DNA of 38,247 bases from Alphaproteobacteria bacterium (lineage in GTDB: Bacteria; Pseudomonadota; Alphaproteobacteria; GCA-2731375). Of the stretch, positions 25,681 to 34,397 are shown one piece after another. A program made the translations under genes and the position numbers. Each line of letters opens with the position of its first letter. The first letter of the stretch is position 1. The stretch lies in NCBI GenBank assembly GCA_021776235.1, contig JAJFGG010000011.1, forward strand, positions 1 through 38,247, given 5' to 3'. The notes under the pieces were generated by a model. That model was given only the letters and a program-made list of their open reading frames with translations. It searched no databases and was not told the DNA's origin.

Positions 25681-25821
25681 GGTCGACCTCCCAATCGATA
25701 TGTTGAAGGATTTCGGGCGCCTCTCGTTCCCGAAGGCGCCAGTGATTATAGCAATTTATGCGCGGTCTCTGTCCACTGGCTAATACCAAAGGCCCCGGAA
25801 GTAACCGCTGCCTGAACCGGT

Positions 25822-27327
25822 CTAGTGCCGCGGTGGGCGCACCGCCAGAATAAGGGGCATGGCCACCAGCGCCGTCAGGGCAAAGAATAGGAAGGCGTTG
25901 AGATAGCCGATCATCTGGGCCTGGCGGCCGATTTCCTGCATCATTGGCAGGGCCTGCTGGACGCTGGGCACCGCCCCTTCCAGGTTCCAAAGCGCGGGAC
26001 GGCCGGGTTGCAGACGCTCGGCAATCTGGGCGAAAGATATCTTCGATGTACGCAGTGCCAAGGCAACCGACAAGGAAATGTGCACCGAGCTGCCAAACAG
26101 GCGCAGCAGATGGAAAAGCGAAGAGGTTAGCGGCAACTGCGACGGCGACACCGCACCCAGAGTGATCACGGTCAGGGGCACCCACACGAAACCGATGCCA
26201 AGGCCGGACAGGAAACCGGTCCAGGCCAGTTGAAAATTCGTGACGTTGATGTCAAAGGAGGCCATCGCCCAGCCCGAGATGACCTGGGCGACGAAACCCA
26301 GCAGCAGCCAGATGCGTGGATCGTAACGGGAGCCCCACAGCAGAACGATGAAACCCAGCGTCATGCCCAGACCGCGGATCGCCAGCAGGACGCCAATCAT
26401 TTCCTCCGGGTAGCCACGCAGGTTCTGCAGCATGTTGGGCAGCAAGACCATTGGCGAATAGCTCAGCATGCCAAAGGCGAGAACCAGCAGCAAGCCGATC
26501 GAGAGATCGCGGTTCGCCAGAATCCGGAGGTCGATATAGGGCTGGCGCCAGGTCAGACTATGCACCACGAAGAGATACAGGCAGGCGATCCCGGCCACGC
26601 ATTCGAGGGTGATTTCCACCGAGTCGAACCAGTCATTGCGCTCGCCACGGTCGACCATCAGTTGGAAACAGGCGATGGCGATGGAAAAAAAGATGAAGCC
26701 GCGCAGATCCAGAGGGCGCCGTCTTTGCGGCGGATCCTGTGGGATCACCACCAGCACAGCCATGCAGGCCATGGTGGCGAACGGCAGACAAAAATAGAAC
26801 ACCGACCGCCAGCCATAGTCTTCGGCCAGAATACCGCCCAACCAGGGCGCGATAATCGGCCCAATGGTCACGCCGATGCCAAAGACCGAGGTGACCACGC
26901 CGTGCTGGCGGCGCGGATAGGAGGCCAGGACCAGCGCCATGGTCAAAGGTGTCAGCGGCGCGCCGAACAGGCCCTGGGCGGCACGCAACAGCACCAGCAT
27001 TTCCAGGTTGGGCGCCAGGGCGCAGCCCAGCGTCGCAACGGAGAAACCGATCGTGCCCCAGACAATCAAGCGGCGCGAGCCAAAACGGTTGGTCAGCCAG
27101 CCGGTCGCGGGCAAGCCGACCGCGTTGGCGACAAGATAGCTGGTCACCACCCAGGCGACCTGGTCCCGGGTCGCCGACAGCGAGCCCTGGATCTGCGGCA
27201 ACGAGACATTGGCTATGGTGATGGTCATGGCCAGCAGAAAAACCACCAGCACGCTGGTCGCCAGCAAGGCGACCCGGCCGCTGGCCTTGAACTCCATTTG
27301 TTCCGCTGCCGCCATTATTACATTCAA
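25822..27327 (-). CDS. DHA2-family MFS drug/H+ antiporter (EmrB/QacA type)
   Basis: A 501-residue membrane protein with about 14 helices, the DHA2 signature. The first helix reads ITIANVSLPQIQ, matching the family's D/N-IAIPxI region, and motif A-like NRFGSRRL follows the second helix. The antiporter motif C region (GIGVTIGPIIAPWLGG) is in the fifth helix. EmrB-like proteins pair with an EmrA adaptor and TolC; no adaptor gene adjoins. Several ATGs (27327, 27315, 27297) could start it; GCGGAAC precedes the third. The gene lies 141 bases upstream of the molybdenum hydroxylase genes on the same strand, so it might export a related aromatic, but this is inference. Confidence 0.92.
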   Translation of the reverse strand: MNVIMAAAEQMEFKASGRVALLATSVLVVFLLAMTITIANVSLPQIQGSLSATRDQVAWVVTSYLVANAVGLPATGWLTNRFGSRRLIVWGTIGFSVATLGCALAPNLEMLVLLRAAQGLFGAPLTPLTMALVLASYPRRQHGVVTSVFGIGVTIGPIIAPWLGGILAEDYGWRSVFYFCLPFATMACMAVLVVIPQDPPQRRRPLDLRGFIFFSIAIACFQLMVDRGERNDWFDSVEITLECVAGIACLYLFVVHSLTWRQPYIDLRILANRDLSIGLLLVLAFGMLSYSPMVLLPNMLQNLRGYPEEMIGVLLAIRGLGMTLGFIVLLWGSRYDPRIWLLLGFVAQVISGWAMASFDINVTNFQLAWTGFLSGLGIGFVWVPLTVITLGAVSPSQLPLTSSLFHLLRLFGSSVHISLSVALALRTSKISFAQIAERLQPGRPALWNLEGAVPSVQQALPMMQEIGRQAQMIGYLNAFLFFALTALVAMPLILAVRPPRH

Positions 27328-27466
27328 TAAGCGAGCCTGTCGTAGGCCGGAATTTTACGCTGTTGTCGAAAACGGTTCAGCCCTATGGTTTTGCCCATAA
27401 TCCACAAAGTATGCGCCGATCACGCGGCGTCCGCCATTGGATCTTTGCCCTGGGGAGAAGCATAGA

Positions 27467-29167
27467 ATGAGTTATGATCTGGTCGTTAGGAACGGCATGA
27501 TAATTGATGGCTCCGGAGGCGCGCGTTACCGCGGCGATATCGGTGTGAAGGATGGCAGGATTGCCACGATCGGACGTATCAATGCCGCTGCGGATGACGT
27601 CGTGGACGCCGAGGGCCATGTGGTCACGCCGGGTTTCGTCGACGGGCACACCCATATGGACGCGCAGATCTTCTGGGATTCACTGGGTTCCTGCTCTTGC
27701 TATCACGGCGTTACCAGCGTCGTCATGGGCAATTGCGGCTTTACCCTGGCGCCCTGCCGCGAGGCCGAAATCGACTACGTTTTCCGCAATCTGGAACGCG
27801 CCGAAGACATCAGCCGCGACGCCATGCTGCAGGGCATCAAATGGAATTGGGAAACCTATCCCGAGTATCTCGACACCATCGACAAGCTGCCGAAGGGGAT
27901 AAATTACGCCGGCTATGTGGGACATTCCGCGCTGCGCACCTACGTCATGGGTGAACGCGCCTTTGATGAACAGGCGAGCGAGGACGATTTGGCGGCCATG
28001 GTCGCCAATGTGCAGGACGCCGTAAAGGCTGGCGCCATCGGATTTTCCACCTCGCGCAGCCCGGCCCATTTGCAACCCGACGACCGCCCGGTCGCCAGCC
28101 GCATCGCTGACTTTTCCGAAGTCAGCGCCATCGTAAACGGCATGGGCGATGTCGGCGCCGGCATCTTCCAACTGGCCATGGAACGCGGCAACAATGAGGA
28201 ATTGCAGGCATTCTACCGCAGGCTTATGGCGCTATCCAAGGAAAGCGGACGGCCAATCACCTTTGGCAGCCTGACCCGGCGGAGCAATCCAGGCGGCTGG
28301 AAGGCATTGTACGACATTGTCGAGGAAGGCAACCTGAACGGTGCGCGTGTTTTTACCCAGGTGCAGGCCCGGGAAATCAATGTGATTCTATCCTTTGAAA
28401 CACAATTGCCCTTTGATGATTGGCCGGTTTGGCGCGACATCCGTAAGTTGCCATTGGAAGACCAGAAAGCCGCGCTGCGTGACCCGGAAACGAAACGCAG
28501 GTTGATCGATAGCGGCCGGAATACCGTGTCCAACAAAACCGTCACGGGCGGCGAAGCGCGGCCCCCGGAATGGGACTATTTCTATTTGATGGACAAGGCG
28601 ACCTGGCCCCACCGCAACCTGGCGGAGCTCGCGCGGGAACGTGGCGTGGACCCTGTTGAAGCCATGATCGACATAGCCCTGGAACATGATCTCAAGGTAT
28701 TTTTCCGGCAACCGATTTCCAACGAAGACCAGGATGCCGCGTTGCAAATCATGAAGCATCCCTATTCCTGCGTCACCTTCTCTGACTCGGGCGCACATGT
28801 TTCACAAATCATGGACAGCTCCATCCAAACCCATTTGCTGAGCTACTGGGTGCGTGACCGGCAGGAATTCACCTTGGAACAGGCTGTCCGCATGATTACC
28901 TACGACACGGCAACCAATTGGGGCTTCCACGACCGCGGCCTGCTGCGCGAAGGCATGGCGGCCGATATTGTCGTATTCGATCCTGACAAGGTTACCCCGC
29001 GCCTGCCGACCGTGGAATACGATCTGCCCTCGGGCGCACAGCGCCTGAAGCAATTGGCGGACGGTATCGCGGCGACGATCATCAATGGTCAGGTCGTACT
29101 GCGGAACAACGAGCACACCGGCGCGCTTCCGGGGCAACTCCTGCGGGGGCCGCTGGCCAGAGCGTAA
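27467..29167 (+). CDS. N-acyl-D-amino-acid deacylase-like amidohydrolase
   Basis: A 566-residue metal-dependent hydrolase of the D-aminoacylase group. It starts with the small beta-domain (YDLVVRNGMIIDGSGGARYRGD), then the HTHMD motif at 61-65, VVMGNCGFTLAPCR where C90 matches the Cys that bridges metal in D-aminoacylases, GHSALR, and the late SDSGAHVSQI Asp motif; the C-terminal end returns to the beta-domain. These enzymes cleave N-acyl-D-amino acids or, in relatives, dihydropyrimidine-like rings. The ATG at 27467 follows GGGGAGAAG. Divergent from the MFS gene. It is followed by about 195 bases and then a cytochrome P460 gene. Confidence 0.88.
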   Translation: MSYDLVVRNGMIIDGSGGARYRGDIGVKDGRIATIGRINAAADDVVDAEGHVVTPGFVDGHTHMDAQIFWDSLGSCSCYHGVTSVVMGNCGFTLAPCREAEIDYVFRNLERAEDISRDAMLQGIKWNWETYPEYLDTIDKLPKGINYAGYVGHSALRTYVMGERAFDEQASEDDLAAMVANVQDAVKAGAIGFSTSRSPAHLQPDDRPVASRIADFSEVSAIVNGMGDVGAGIFQLAMERGNNEELQAFYRRLMALSKESGRPITFGSLTRRSNPGGWKALYDIVEEGNLNGARVFTQVQAREINVILSFETQLPFDDWPVWRDIRKLPLEDQKAALRDPETKRRLIDSGRNTVSNKTVTGGEARPPEWDYFYLMDKATWPHRNLAELARERGVDPVEAMIDIALEHDLKVFFRQPISNEDQDAALQIMKHPYSCVTFSDSGAHVSQIMDSSIQTHLLSYWVRDRQEFTLEQAVRMITYDTATNWGFHDRGLLREGMAADIVVFDPDKVTPRLPTVEYDLPSGAQRLKQLADGIAATIINGQVVLRNNEHTGALPGQLLRGPLARA

Positions 29168-29362
29168 ATTCGCGCTCGTCCAGCAGTCTCCCCATAACCG
29201 GCCCTGTTCCCCTGAAGGTGGGAAAAATCACGGGGCCGGGTCGTCTTCCCTCGAAAGTCACGTCATCAATGACGCAGGTGTGAGCAGAGGTGATTTCCTC
29301 TTGGATTTCCGACTGCGCATTCTGGCGGCTCCAGTTCAACAGCAACGACAAGGGAGCGCTCC

Positions 29363-29920
29363 ATGAATTACGTCCTTAAAGGGATCATGGCATTCGGCGG
29401 TTTACTACTAATTTCGCTCATATCATTTGGTGCGACAGCCGCTCCATTCGGCAATCCGGACGACATCGCGTTCGGACAGAAACTTTGGCGGAGCATGGCA
29501 CAGAACCGTCTGGTTGGGGCCAACACGTTCCGGCCCATGCCATACGAAACCGCGCCGCCGCATGGCAACATCGTCGAAACCATGGACGGAAGAATTGAAA
29601 TTGACCAACGAAACGCAGTTGTCATCGTCAAAAAGAATTTCGGGAAGAGGGGCGAGACCACCCTGGAGCAGGTCGCCAATAACCCCGACAAATACATGAC
29701 CTCCATTACCGTGATGTTCAAACGGGAAAGCGGTTATGATCCCGAGAACAAGAACTGGTTCTGGGCAAAATATCTCCCCAGCGGAATATTGATGAAGAAC
29801 CCAAAAGGCATGGCATTGGCCGGGCGTGTCGCAAAGGGAAGTGACAAGGCCTGCATCGCCTGTCATGCCGCTGCGCCGGGTGACGACTATGTCTATATTC
29901 ATGACAGGTATGCCCAATAG
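29363..29920 (+). CDS. Cytochrome P460 family protein
   Basis: A 185-residue exported c-type haem protein. An N-terminal signal (MNYVLKGIMAFGG, hydrophobic run, cleavage after TAA or ATA before APFG) precedes a P460 fold with YETAPPHGNIVE, VVIVKKNFGKRG, and the single haem motif CIACH at 164-168 near the end. In cytochrome P460 the enzyme oxidises hydroxylamine and a Lys is cross-linked to haem; K90 or K91 here may sit at that place, but without an alignment I cannot tell this from cytochrome c'-beta, which binds NO. GGGAGCG precedes the ATG. It may be separate from the deacylase gene upstream. Confidence 0.86.
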   Translation: MNYVLKGIMAFGGLLLISLISFGATAAPFGNPDDIAFGQKLWRSMAQNRLVGANTFRPMPYETAPPHGNIVETMDGRIEIDQRNAVVIVKKNFGKRGETTLEQVANNPDKYMTSITVMFKRESGYDPENKNWFWAKYLPSGILMKNPKGMALAGRVAKGSDKACIACHAAAPGDDYVYIHDRYAQ

Positions 29921-30050
29921 ACCATACCATGCGTCCGATAAATAGCAGTATTCCGCCGTGTATTAGCAATACTCGGGCAAGGTAAGCCGTCGTATAAAAC
30001 CATCAAGTCATACCTGGCCCTACCAGGACAACAGGCTTTAGACCAAAGTG

Positions 30051-30094
30051 TTAGAGCAACTTGTCTGCGTTCAAATGGACGCAGGTTGCTCTAA
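30051..30094. terminator. Bulged inverted repeat between convergent genes (possible bidirectional terminator)
   Basis: TTAGAGCAAC pairs with GTTGCTCTAA, followed after a TTGT bulge by CTGCGT with ACGCAG and an eight-base loop. The TAG stop of the minus-strand SDR lies in the right arm. There is no long T-run, so it could be a terminator or a repeated palindrome. Confidence 0.45.
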
Positions 30095-30855
30095 TAGGCC
30101 GAAATTCCACCCTCGGCAGGGATCACCGCGCCATTCACCATGCGAGATTCATCGGACGCCAGGAATAGTGCGATGTTGGCGATATCCTCCGGCTCACCAA
30201 CGCCAAAAGGATAGCTTTCGAAGGTGCTGATTGTACCTTCCCGGCCTTCGGACGGTTTTCGCGCCACATAGCGCGACTTGATGCGGTCGGTCTTGATCAA
30301 GCCGGGACAGATGACATTGGCGCGAACGCCATCCTTGGCGTAAGAACCGGCCAGGCTGCGGGTTAACGAGATCAATGCGCCCTTGGCCGAGGCATAGACA
30401 TGGGCCGGATGGTTGCCGCGCAACGCCACCACGGAGGAGACGTTGATCACCGCACCGCCGCCGCTTTCAATGATCCGCGGAATGCCATGCCGGCAGCACA
30501 AAAAGGGACCCTTGAGATCCAGCGGAATGGTGCGTTCCCAGACCGCCATATCCACATCCGTCACCTTGCTGTCTTCCAACACCGAACCACCGGCGCAGTT
30601 GAACAGAATATGAAGACCGCCGAATTGTTCCGCCGCCTGGGCCATGGTTCCCGCCACGCTATCCTCGTCGGTCACGTCCGTGGCGATGAAAACCGCATTG
30701 TTGCCGGCCTCCAGCGCCGCCGCGGCACCCAGTTCCGGATTGATCTCGGCCACCACCACCTGGGCGCCTTCCCCCGTGAAGATACGCGCCGCTGCCCGCG
30801 CGATGCCTGATCCCGCCCCGGTGATCACCGCCACCTTGCCTTCCAATCTGCCCAT
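30091..30855 (-). CDS. SDR-family oxidoreductase
   Basis: A 254-residue classical short-chain dehydrogenase. TGAGSGIA at 12-19, NCAGG at 86-90, S140, Y154 and K158 (YASAK) give the cofactor turn and catalytic set. AEIN after the second strand suggests NAD(H) with an acidic residue. The GGISAY end replaces the common DGG-type end. AGGAG lies before the ATG at 30855. The gene is 47 bases downstream of the OYE-type flavoprotein gene on the same strand, so the two likely act in one pathway. The stop lies in the inverted repeat at 30051-30094. Substrate unknown. Confidence 0.9.
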   Translation of the reverse strand: MGRLEGKVAVITGAGSGIARAAARIFTGEGAQVVVAEINPELGAAAALEAGNNAVFIATDVTDEDSVAGTMAQAAEQFGGLHILFNCAGGSVLEDSKVTDVDMAVWERTIPLDLKGPFLCCRHGIPRIIESGGGAVINVSSVVALRGNHPAHVYASAKGALISLTRSLAGSYAKDGVRANVICPGLIKTDRIKSRYVARKPSEGREGTISTFESYPFGVGEPEDIANIALFLASDESRMVNGAVIPAEGGISAY

Positions 30856-30902
30856 GACCTGTTCTCCTACCGTTATTCTGTGTTGAGTCCGATGATCAGG
30901 AA

Positions 30903-32876
30903 CTAAAGTGATGTCCCAATGATATGCCCGCCATGGATCGCCGCCATAGTATTGCGCGGGGACAGGCAATCGCCAACCCGGTGGACTGGGATATCTCCAA
31001 AAGCGCCGCCTGCCTCGTCATTTGCCAGGGCATCATTGGCGAGGCGTGGTGTGACAAAGACCACTTCGGCGATACCGCCAATAACCTTCTCCGCCCCGGT
31101 GAAGACGTTGCGGCAGATTACCTTGCCGCCGCGGTAGTCGATCAGGTCATGGGAGGGCAGAATTTCGACGCCCGCCCGGTGCAGACGGCGATGAACGCCG
31201 ATGGCGCTGCAATAGTTCACATTCTGGCCGATGCCCGGGCGCGGCGTAATCAGGATCAGTTTGTCAAACCGCTGCGCCAGCAGATCCGCCAGACCATAGG
31301 TGGCAGGTCCATGGTCCTGATCGTACAGGACCGCCGTGCTGCGACGGATTTCCTCGACGCCTGCGCTTTCCCGGACATAGGCAATACCGTCCAGCACTGG
31401 ATCGGACGCCGCGGCCAGATTCATGGGCCGGCGTAGAGAGGCGCCGACGGCAAGCATGATGGCGCCCGGGTCCAGGCTCAGAACATCCCCAGCCGCCGCC
31501 CGCTGGCCCAGGCTGAGGCGGACCCCATGGCGGTCACACATGTGCATCTGATAAGCAATAAGCTTTGCCATTTCACCCCGGCCCGGCAGGGCCCCGTCCA
31601 GGCGCAATTTTCCCCCCGGCTGATCAGATGCGCCGAAAATCGTGACCCTGTGCCCCCGCGCCGCGGCAACCCAGGCGGCTTCCAGCCCGGCGGGCCCGGC
31701 GCCAACCACGGCGATGGTCTTGGCGGCGGCGGCCGGAGACAAATTTTGCTCCGCCCCCGCCTCACCCGCCAGGCCCAGATAGGGGTTGTGATGTTCGGCC
31801 AGGGGCTTGCCGGCGTGAATTTCGCCCCAGCACCAATTGTCGAAGACCGAGGGGCGGATATCCGCCAACCGTCCGGCCTCCGCCTTGCGGGCCCAGGCGG
31901 CGTCCGCGATTTGGGCCCGGGTCATGCCGACCAGATCGCCATAGCCTTCCGCGACTATCTTTTCCGCCAGGGCCGGTTCGCCGATCCGGCCCAGGGCCAT
32001 GACCGGGATACCCATCGCGGCTGCGCGCATGCGTTTCGGGATATCGATAAAATGACCCGGGCGAAAATGCAGGTCGGGCACGTGGTTCTCCAGTGACAGA
32101 CTGAAATTGCCCTGGCCATAGGCAAAATAGTCAAAGTCCCCGGTCTGGGCCAGATGCCCCGTCAAGCGCGCGGCCTCGTCAACGTCGATACCGCCCGGCA
32201 CCCCCTCGTCACCAGGCAACTTCAGGCCGATGATGAAATCCACGCCGCAGGCTCGCCGGATGCCCGCCGCGATATCGCGGACAAAGCGGCTGCGCCCTTC
32301 AACATCGCCGCCATACTCGTCACCCCGGGTGTTCGACCAGGGCGAGAGGAACTGGCCGATCAGGTAGCCATGCGCCCCGTGCAATTCGATGCCCGCGAAA
32401 CCGCACCGGTGCAGCCGTTGCGCCACCGCAATATAGGCCGCCGCCACGCGCGCGACCTCTGCCCCTGACATGACATGGGGCACGGTCCAGCTTAAGGCGT
32501 CGGGCTGGTCCGAGACGCCCATGGGTGATTTGGTGGGATGCCACAATTGCTGCCGTCCTGGGTGCCATAGCTGGCCCACCAGCAGGGCGCCGGCATCGTG
32601 CACCCTCTGGGCAATCTCGCCAAAAGCCTCATCGTTACAGTCATCGAAACCGGTGACAACCGCACCGTGGGCGATGGCTTCCGGATCAACGGCGATAATC
32701 TCAGAAACAATCAGACCCGCGCCGCCCCTGGCGCGCTCGACGAGAAAATTGCCCCAACGTGCGGTGACCCGGTTGCCCTGGCCGAAATTCGTCAGGGTCG
32801 CAGGCAGCGCGACCCGGTTGCGGACTTGCCGCTGGCCGATCCGCAAGGGCGAGAACAGAGACGGATAGGCCGTCAT
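30903..32876 (-). CDS. OYE-FAD fusion oxidoreductase without the 4Fe-4S cysteines
   Basis: A 657-residue protein built like 2,4-dienoyl-CoA reductase and trimethylamine dehydrogenase: an old-yellow-enzyme FMN barrel (residues 1-335), a linker, and a FAD/NAD(P)-binding domain starting at VVGAGPAGLEAA (391-401). Barrel motifs include GQLWHPGRQ and the catalytic ELHGAHGYL (Y171). In the family, the linker carries a CxxCNxxC and later CTVNP motif binding 4Fe-4S; here residues 341-365 read RPSVFDNWCW and later HHNPYLG, with one Cys, so the cluster is probably missing. AAGGA precedes the ATG at 32876, about ten bases away; longer forms would start inside the hairpin element and are rejected. Confidence 0.88.
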   Translation of the reverse strand: MTAYPSLFSPLRIGQRQVRNRVALPATLTNFGQGNRVTARWGNFLVERARGGAGLIVSEIIAVDPEAIAHGAVVTGFDDCNDEAFGEIAQRVHDAGALLVGQLWHPGRQQLWHPTKSPMGVSDQPDALSWTVPHVMSGAEVARVAAAYIAVAQRLHRCGFAGIELHGAHGYLIGQFLSPWSNTRGDEYGGDVEGRSRFVRDIAAGIRRACGVDFIIGLKLPGDEGVPGGIDVDEAARLTGHLAQTGDFDYFAYGQGNFSLSLENHVPDLHFRPGHFIDIPKRMRAAAMGIPVMALGRIGEPALAEKIVAEGYGDLVGMTRAQIADAAWARKAEAGRLADIRPSVFDNWCWGEIHAGKPLAEHHNPYLGLAGEAGAEQNLSPAAAAKTIAVVGAGPAGLEAAWVAAARGHRVTIFGASDQPGGKLRLDGALPGRGEMAKLIAYQMHMCDRHGVRLSLGQRAAAGDVLSLDPGAIMLAVGASLRRPMNLAAASDPVLDGIAYVRESAGVEEIRRSTAVLYDQDHGPATYGLADLLAQRFDKLILITPRPGIGQNVNYCSAIGVHRRLHRAGVEILPSHDLIDYRGGKVICRNVFTGAEKVIGGIAEVVFVTPRLANDALANDEAGGAFGDIPVHRVGDCLSPRNTMAAIHGGHIIGTSL

Positions 32877-32916
32877 GACAATGAAATCCTTCTCGATAGG
32901 GACTACGGTTAGGCTC

Positions 32917-33076
32917 ATACCACATTGCGATGATAGGGACCCATAGAGATCGTCTCCGCGCGCCCTCGGGTAGGAGAGGAGGCGCAGGCGATGTGGGACA
33001 TCGTCAGGCGTGCTCGACGCCATCCGAAAGCTCCCGAAATGCGTCTCTATGGGTTCCTATCATCGCAATGTGGTAT
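32917..33076. repeat. 160 bp hairpin element, copy 2
   Basis: Arms 32917-32949 and 33044-33076 are 33-base inverted repeats with one G/T exception. Compared with copy 1, arm positions 7-10 change from ACCC to CATT and the partner from GGGT to AATG, keeping pairing; position 14 changes from T to A with its partner from G to T. The central CGATGT-GGG-ACATCG at 32989-33003 differs from copy 1's CGATAC-CCC-GTATCG with pairing kept. The 70-base core matches copy 1 only when reverse-complemented. It fills the gap between divergent genes. Confidence 0.8.
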
Positions 33077-33125
33077 TAGCTATTGCAAAGGCATCGTCAC
33101 CTGTCCCGATTGTAAGGAGGCCTCC

Positions 33126-34361
33126 ATGGCGTTTGATCTGATCCTGCGCAACGCCCGCATCGCCGGGGCCGCGCCCGAGGCTCCTCTGAACGATATCGGC
33201 ATTCAGGGCGGGACCATCGCCGCGATCGAGCCCCAGCTGGCCGCCGATGGCCCAGAGCGGGATGTTGGCGGCCTTTTCGTCTCGCCCGGCTTGATAGAGA
33301 CCCATATCCATCTGGATAAATCCCGCATAATGGACCGCTGCACCGCCGCGCCCGGCCGTGGCACGGACCATATGGCCCGCGTCGCCGCTGTAAAGCCGGG
33401 CTTCACCCAGGAAGATGTCTATGCCCGCGCCCAGGCCACCGTGGAGCAATGCCTGGTCAATGGCGCCAGCCATATGCGCACCCATGTGGAGCTTGACCCC
33501 AATGTGGGCCTGCGCGGGTTTGAGGCGTTGAAGCAGTTGGCCGCCGACTATCGCTGGGCCATCGATATTGAAATCTGCGTCTTCGCCCAGGAGGGTTGGA
33601 CCAATGCGCCGGAGACCGACAGCAATATTGTCGCGGCGTTGCAGAACGGCGCCGCGGTGGTGGGCGGCGCGCCGGGCTATGACCCGGACCACGGCGGCCA
33701 GATCAGGCGGATTTTCGAACTGGCGCGGGAATTTGACATCGATGTGGATATCCATCTGGACGTGGGCCATACCATTGACGATATGGATATTCACCTGGTC
33801 TGCGACCTGACCGAGGAAATGGGCTGGGGCGGACGGGTCGCGGTGGGCCATGGCACCAAGTACGCCTGCCTGCCGCCCGCGCAGTTGCGCGAGCTGGGTA
33901 CGCGCCTGGCCGATACCGGCGTGGCGGTGACTGTATTGCCGGCGACGGATCTGTTCGTCATGGGCCGGCACCTTGATCACAGCGTGATCCGCGGCGTGGC
34001 CGACGCCAATGCCCTGTTGGCCTGCGGGGTCAACTGTTCCCTGTCCACCAACAATGTGTTGAACCCGTTTACGCCGTTCGGCGACTGTTCCCTGGTGCGT
34101 ATCGCCAACCTGTATGCCAATGTGGCGCAACGGGGCGGCGAAGATGAACTGGCGGATATATTCGAGATGTTGACCCACCGCTCGGCCCGGCTGTTGCGGC
34201 GAACCGAATATGGCATCACGCCCGGCAAACCGGCGGATCTGGTGGTCTGGAACGCCCAGAGCGGGGCCGAGGCGGTGGCGGCCATCGCCCGGCCGCTGTA
34301 TGGCTTCAAACACGGCCGGCAGAGTTTTAGCCAGAGCCTGCCGGAACTGCATCGGCCCTAG
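33126..34361 (+). CDS. Cytosine deaminase-like amidohydrolase with changed metal site
   Basis: A 411-residue TIM-barrel amidohydrolase aligning end to end with bacterial cytosine deaminase, as far as I recall it. H60 and H62 (ETHIHLDK), Q155 (FAQEG), H210 and H242 match CodA H61, H63, Q156, H214 and H246. However, CodA E217 and D313 correspond to V213 and N309 (STNNVLNP), so the usual proton-shuttle and metal Asp are missing. This clade, with NNVLNPFTPFGD, is found in other bacteria and may use a different mechanism or substrate. AAGGAGG precedes the ATG at 33126. A sulfotransferase gene follows after 36 bases on the same strand. Confidence 0.85.
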   Translation: MAFDLILRNARIAGAAPEAPLNDIGIQGGTIAAIEPQLAADGPERDVGGLFVSPGLIETHIHLDKSRIMDRCTAAPGRGTDHMARVAAVKPGFTQEDVYARAQATVEQCLVNGASHMRTHVELDPNVGLRGFEALKQLAADYRWAIDIEICVFAQEGWTNAPETDSNIVAALQNGAAVVGGAPGYDPDHGGQIRRIFELAREFDIDVDIHLDVGHTIDDMDIHLVCDLTEEMGWGGRVAVGHGTKYACLPPAQLRELGTRLADTGVAVTVLPATDLFVMGRHLDHSVIRGVADANALLACGVNCSLSTNNVLNPFTPFGDCSLVRIANLYANVAQRGGEDELADIFEMLTHRSARLLRRTEYGITPGKPADLVVWNAQSGAEAVAAIARPLYGFKHGRQSFSQSLPELHRP

Positions 34362-34397
34362 AATCTAGCAGCGGGAACGAATGACGAGGACGACGGC

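Noticed and set aside
25778-25790. Third CTAATACCAA, like the end of the hairpin element
   Set aside because: Only about nine bases match; there is no partner arm or ACCCATAGAGA nearby.
26230-27330. A 366-codon plus-strand frame
   Set aside because: Shadow of the DHA2 transporter gene; its translation is low-complexity and rich in Q, H and R.
29197-29245. CCGGCCC/GGGCCGG stem after the deacylase gene
   Set aside because: Loop of more than 25 bases and no T-run; not convincing.
32877-33023. N-terminal extension of the OYE-type protein
   Set aside because: It translates the hairpin element, lacks a ribosome binding site, and family members start near the chosen Met.
32991-33125. N-terminal extension of the amidohydrolase
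   Set aside because: Same reason: it reads through the element; AAGGAGG and ATG at 33126 give the natural start.
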